A DNA stretch of 64,000 nt from Candidatus Accumulibacter propinquus (GTDB lineage Bacteria; Pseudomonadota; Gammaproteobacteria; Burkholderiales; Rhodocyclaceae). The stretch covers positions 1-64,000 of the forward strand of contig JADKBU010000054.1 in NCBI GenBank assembly GCA_016714935.1, read 5' to 3'. This document shows positions 62,093 to 64,000 of the stretch, in pieces. Below the pieces are notes generated by a model. It was not told where the DNA came from, did no database searches, and saw nothing but the letters and a program-made list of their open reading frames with translations. Within the stretch, counting starts at the first letter, position 1, and every line of letters starts with the position of its first letter. The translations under genes were made by a program, and so were the position numbers.

Positions 62093-63375
62093 ATGCAAAA
62101 GAAACTCATCGCACTGGCAGTCGCCAGCCTGGCTTCGGGCGCTGCTTTTGCCCAGACCAACGTCACCATTTACGGTATCGTCGACGCCGGCTATGTTTAT
62201 AGTTGGGGCGATCCCGGCCGTGTGGCTGGCACCAGATTCGACAACGCTGGTGCCAACATCAGGGGCACCAATACCTTCAGCGGCGTCCAGTCCGGCCTGC
62301 TGGCCGGCTCGCGGATCGGCTTCAAGGGCGAGGAAGCTCTGGGCAATGGCCTGAAGGCGATCTTCACCCTCGAATACGCGCTCGACATCGACGGCAACTT
62401 TGGTGTCGGCGCCAGCGCCAGCGGCCTTGCTGCCCGCCAGCAGTTCGTAGGTCTGTCCAGCGCCAAGCTGGGTACCGTCGCACTGGGTCGTCAGTATGCC
62501 CCGGGCTATGTCGCATCGGCTAATAATGACGCCTTCGGCGGCGCACTGTTCTCGCCCCAATCCTTTTTGACGAGCAATGCCGGCAATACCATCACCCCGA
62601 ACAGCGGCGCCCGCTGGAATAACGCGATCACCTACACCAGCCCGAACTGGGGCGGTTTCACCGGCAAGGCGATTTACTCCTTCGGTGAAAACAACAACGG
62701 TGGCAGCTTCCTCAGCGGCACCGGCACCGGCGCGGGCGTGAGCACCACGGATAACAGCCGCTACGGTCTCGGATTCAACTTCGCCAACGGCCCCGTGAAT
62801 GTCGACCTCGTTTACCAAGTGCGCCAGGACGTACAGACCGCAGTGACCGCACCCACCTTAGCTGCCCCGTTCCCGAACAACAGCACGCTGCCTGCCGCCA
62901 CTTACAATGCCTCCAGTTTCCCGGATAACGAGAGGGCGTTCCTGGTACAAGGGAATGGCAAGGACATCAACGAGTGGTACATCGGTGGCAGCTTCGACCT
63001 GAAAATGGTCAAGCTGATGGCCAGTTACCAAGGGCAAAACGACAAGAATCCTGCCAACCTGGATAACCAGACCTGGAGTGTTGGCGCTGTAATCCCCGTC
63101 CTCTCGGCGAGCAATGTTCATCTGAGCTACGCCCAGCAAATGTGGGATCAAGGCTCGAATGTCTTAGGCCAAAACTCTTGAATGGCAACAGTGACGTGTT
63201 CGCGATCGGCTGGACGACCAAGCTGTCCAAGCGCACCACGCTGTACACCGGCTATGTCTGGGCCAATAACGACAGAAACAGTGTTGCCAATGGGCCAGTT
63301 GCGGGTCTCCCGGTTACTGCTGCCCGCGACGAACAGAACCAGACGTTCCTCGCCGGCATCAACCACTCCTTCTAA
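62093..63375 (+). CDS. Gram-negative porin, frameshifted near the C-terminus
   Basis: This is a 16-stranded general porin of the betaproteobacterial type. It has a signal peptide (KKLIALAVASLASGAAFA), first strand NVTIYGIVDAGY, the GSRIGFKGEEALGNGLKAIFTLEY motif, and QFVGLSSAKLGTVALGRQYAP. The main frame stops at 63179-63181 (VLGQNS and stop). The C-terminal strands continue in another frame from ~63165: NSDVFAIGWTTKLSKRTTLYTGYVW to LAGINHSF, the C-terminal Phe that signals outer-membrane insertion. One base is missing or two are extra. It is either a real inactivation or a sequence error. Confidence 0.85.
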
Positions 63376-63403
63376 TCTGACTTCGGTCATTTGGATCTTT
63401 CGA

Positions 63404-63429
63404 CGGGCGCTTCGGCGCCCGTTTTTTTT
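63404..63429 (+). terminator. Rho-independent terminator after the porin
   Basis: CGGGCGC, loop TTCG, GCGCCCG, followed by eight T. A 7-bp GC stem ending in a T run, 29 bp after the porin stop codon. Confidence 0.9.
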
Positions 63430-63793
63430 GGATATTCTGCCAAGTTCGACGCTCCGCCTGGAACGGAAGGCAGCCGGTGGCCTCGGAATTCCCAAACGTA
63501 TTTCTTGCACGATTCATTTTTTTCTTTATTTAGCAAAGGCTTACAGCACTTCAGCAGGTCAATGCCCGACGCAGTGATCGCCAATTGTTCCTCAGCAGCT
63601 GGTCTTGTATGTATCACAATTGCAACACTTTACCCATTATCGTCCAGCAACAAAGCCTGCGCAGCTTGCTCCCCCGCTTGAGGTCTGCCAGAATCAAGTC
63701 GTCGTCGCACATAAGCTCTCCACGAGTGGAACAGACTGAGCGACAAGAATTTCAAGCTTTATTTTGTTTTTGAACCCTCAGGAGATAGCAGAC
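63430..63793. other. Leader region of the second porin
   Basis: About 360 bp, visibly less GC-rich than the flanks, with no gene I can support. CAGGAG 9 nt before the second porin's ATG is its ribosome site. Confidence 0.5.
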
Positions 63794-64000
63794 ATGCAAA
63801 AGAAACTCATCGCTTTGGCGGTTGCCGGAATGGCTTCAGGCTTTGCCGCTGCCCAGACCAACGTCACCATCTATGGCGTTCTCGACGCCGGTTACCTGTA
63901 TAGCTCCGGGAACCCTGGTCCGGGCATCAAGGGCACGAACACCTTCAGTGGTGTCGCCAACGGACTCACCGCCGGCAATCGCCTGGGATTCAAGGGTGAA
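63794..64000 (+). CDS. Second Gram-negative porin, cut by window end
   Basis: The 69 visible codons include a signal peptide (KKLIALAVAGMASGFAAA) and mature start QTNVTIYGVLDAGYLYSSG, then NTFSGVANGLTAGNRLGFKGE. The signal peptide and first strands are nearly the same as the first porin, so the two are tandem duplicates. The 3' part lies beyond the window. Confidence 0.9.
   Translation, partial: MQKKLIALAVAGMASGFAAAQTNVTIYGVLDAGYLYSSGNPGPGIKGTNTFSGVANGLTAGNRLGFKGE

Noticed and set aside
1..64000. tRNA or rRNA genes
   Set aside because: I did not see a tRNA-like T-loop with matching acceptor arms or any rRNA segment; a covariance-model search would be decisive.

Overview
This is high-GC Gram-negative DNA from a betaproteobacterium. 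The complete mraZ-to-lpxC division and wall cluster, the thyA-folA pair, the yraN/diaA/dolP block and two Burkholderiales/Rhodocyclales-type porins all fit. The mix of degenerate Rpn/DUF4351, DUF3782, DUF1640 and Uma2 genes next to an EPS-type locus recalls Rhodocyclales such as Candidatus Accumulibacter; that assignment is inference from gene content.

Region 1 (1-10.4 kb) is a decayed exopolysaccharide island on the minus strand. It holds an RfaH/NusG-like antiterminator, gmd and fcl (GDP-L-fucose synthesis), an EPS-associated MarR regulator with its own promoter and a palindromic operator, and a frameshifted nucleotidyltransferase. Three copies of a 43-nt element carry an ops/JUMPstart-like core (GGCGGTAGCGT). 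They lie on the coding strand in front of gmd-fcl, in front of an Rpn gene array, and in front of the nucleotidyltransferase. The array (1.9-6.2 kb) contains six full, mosaic or fragmentary copies of an Rpn-nuclease/DUF4351 gene. Every copy that retains the C-terminal module has a strong internal Shine-Dalgarno plus ATG in front of it.

Region 2 (10.5-32.7 kb) is housekeeping: metG, thyA-folA, a DUF721 gene, then the minus-strand dcw cluster in the order mraZ-rsmH-ftsL-ftsI-murE-murF-mraY-murD-ftsW-murG-murC-ddlB-ftsQ-ftsA-ftsZ-lpxC. Most junctions overlap by 1-4 bp. The cluster is driven by a promoter overlapped by three 10-bp-spaced MraZ boxes. lpxC carries a single-base frameshift.

Region 3 (32.9-41.0 kb) holds rnpB, whose -10 box overlaps the stop codon of the upstream DUF3025 gene, then a lipoprotein gene, pyrC, rsmI, yraN, an exported HIRAN protein, diaA/gmhA, dolP, folB, plsY and tsaD.

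Region 4 (41-52.5 kb) is accessory metabolism: a molybdopterin oxidoreductase, an MDR alcohol dehydrogenase, an unrecognised two-gene envelope module, Ada, a methyltransferase, a GGDEF protein, an XdhC/MocA pair for molybdenum cofactor handling, and an orphan beta-propeller.

Region 5 (52.5-64 kb) has a second polysaccharide module: a beta-helix protein, a Wzy/O-antigen-ligase-like protein with a large extra-membrane domain, and an asparagine-synthase-like amidotransferase lacking the glutaminase cysteine. A trpG-trpD-uma2-trpC operon follows, then two tandem porins, the first frameshifted and the second cut by the window end. The three single-base frameshifts in otherwise intact genes (nucleotidyltransferase, lpxC, porin) may be sequence errors.
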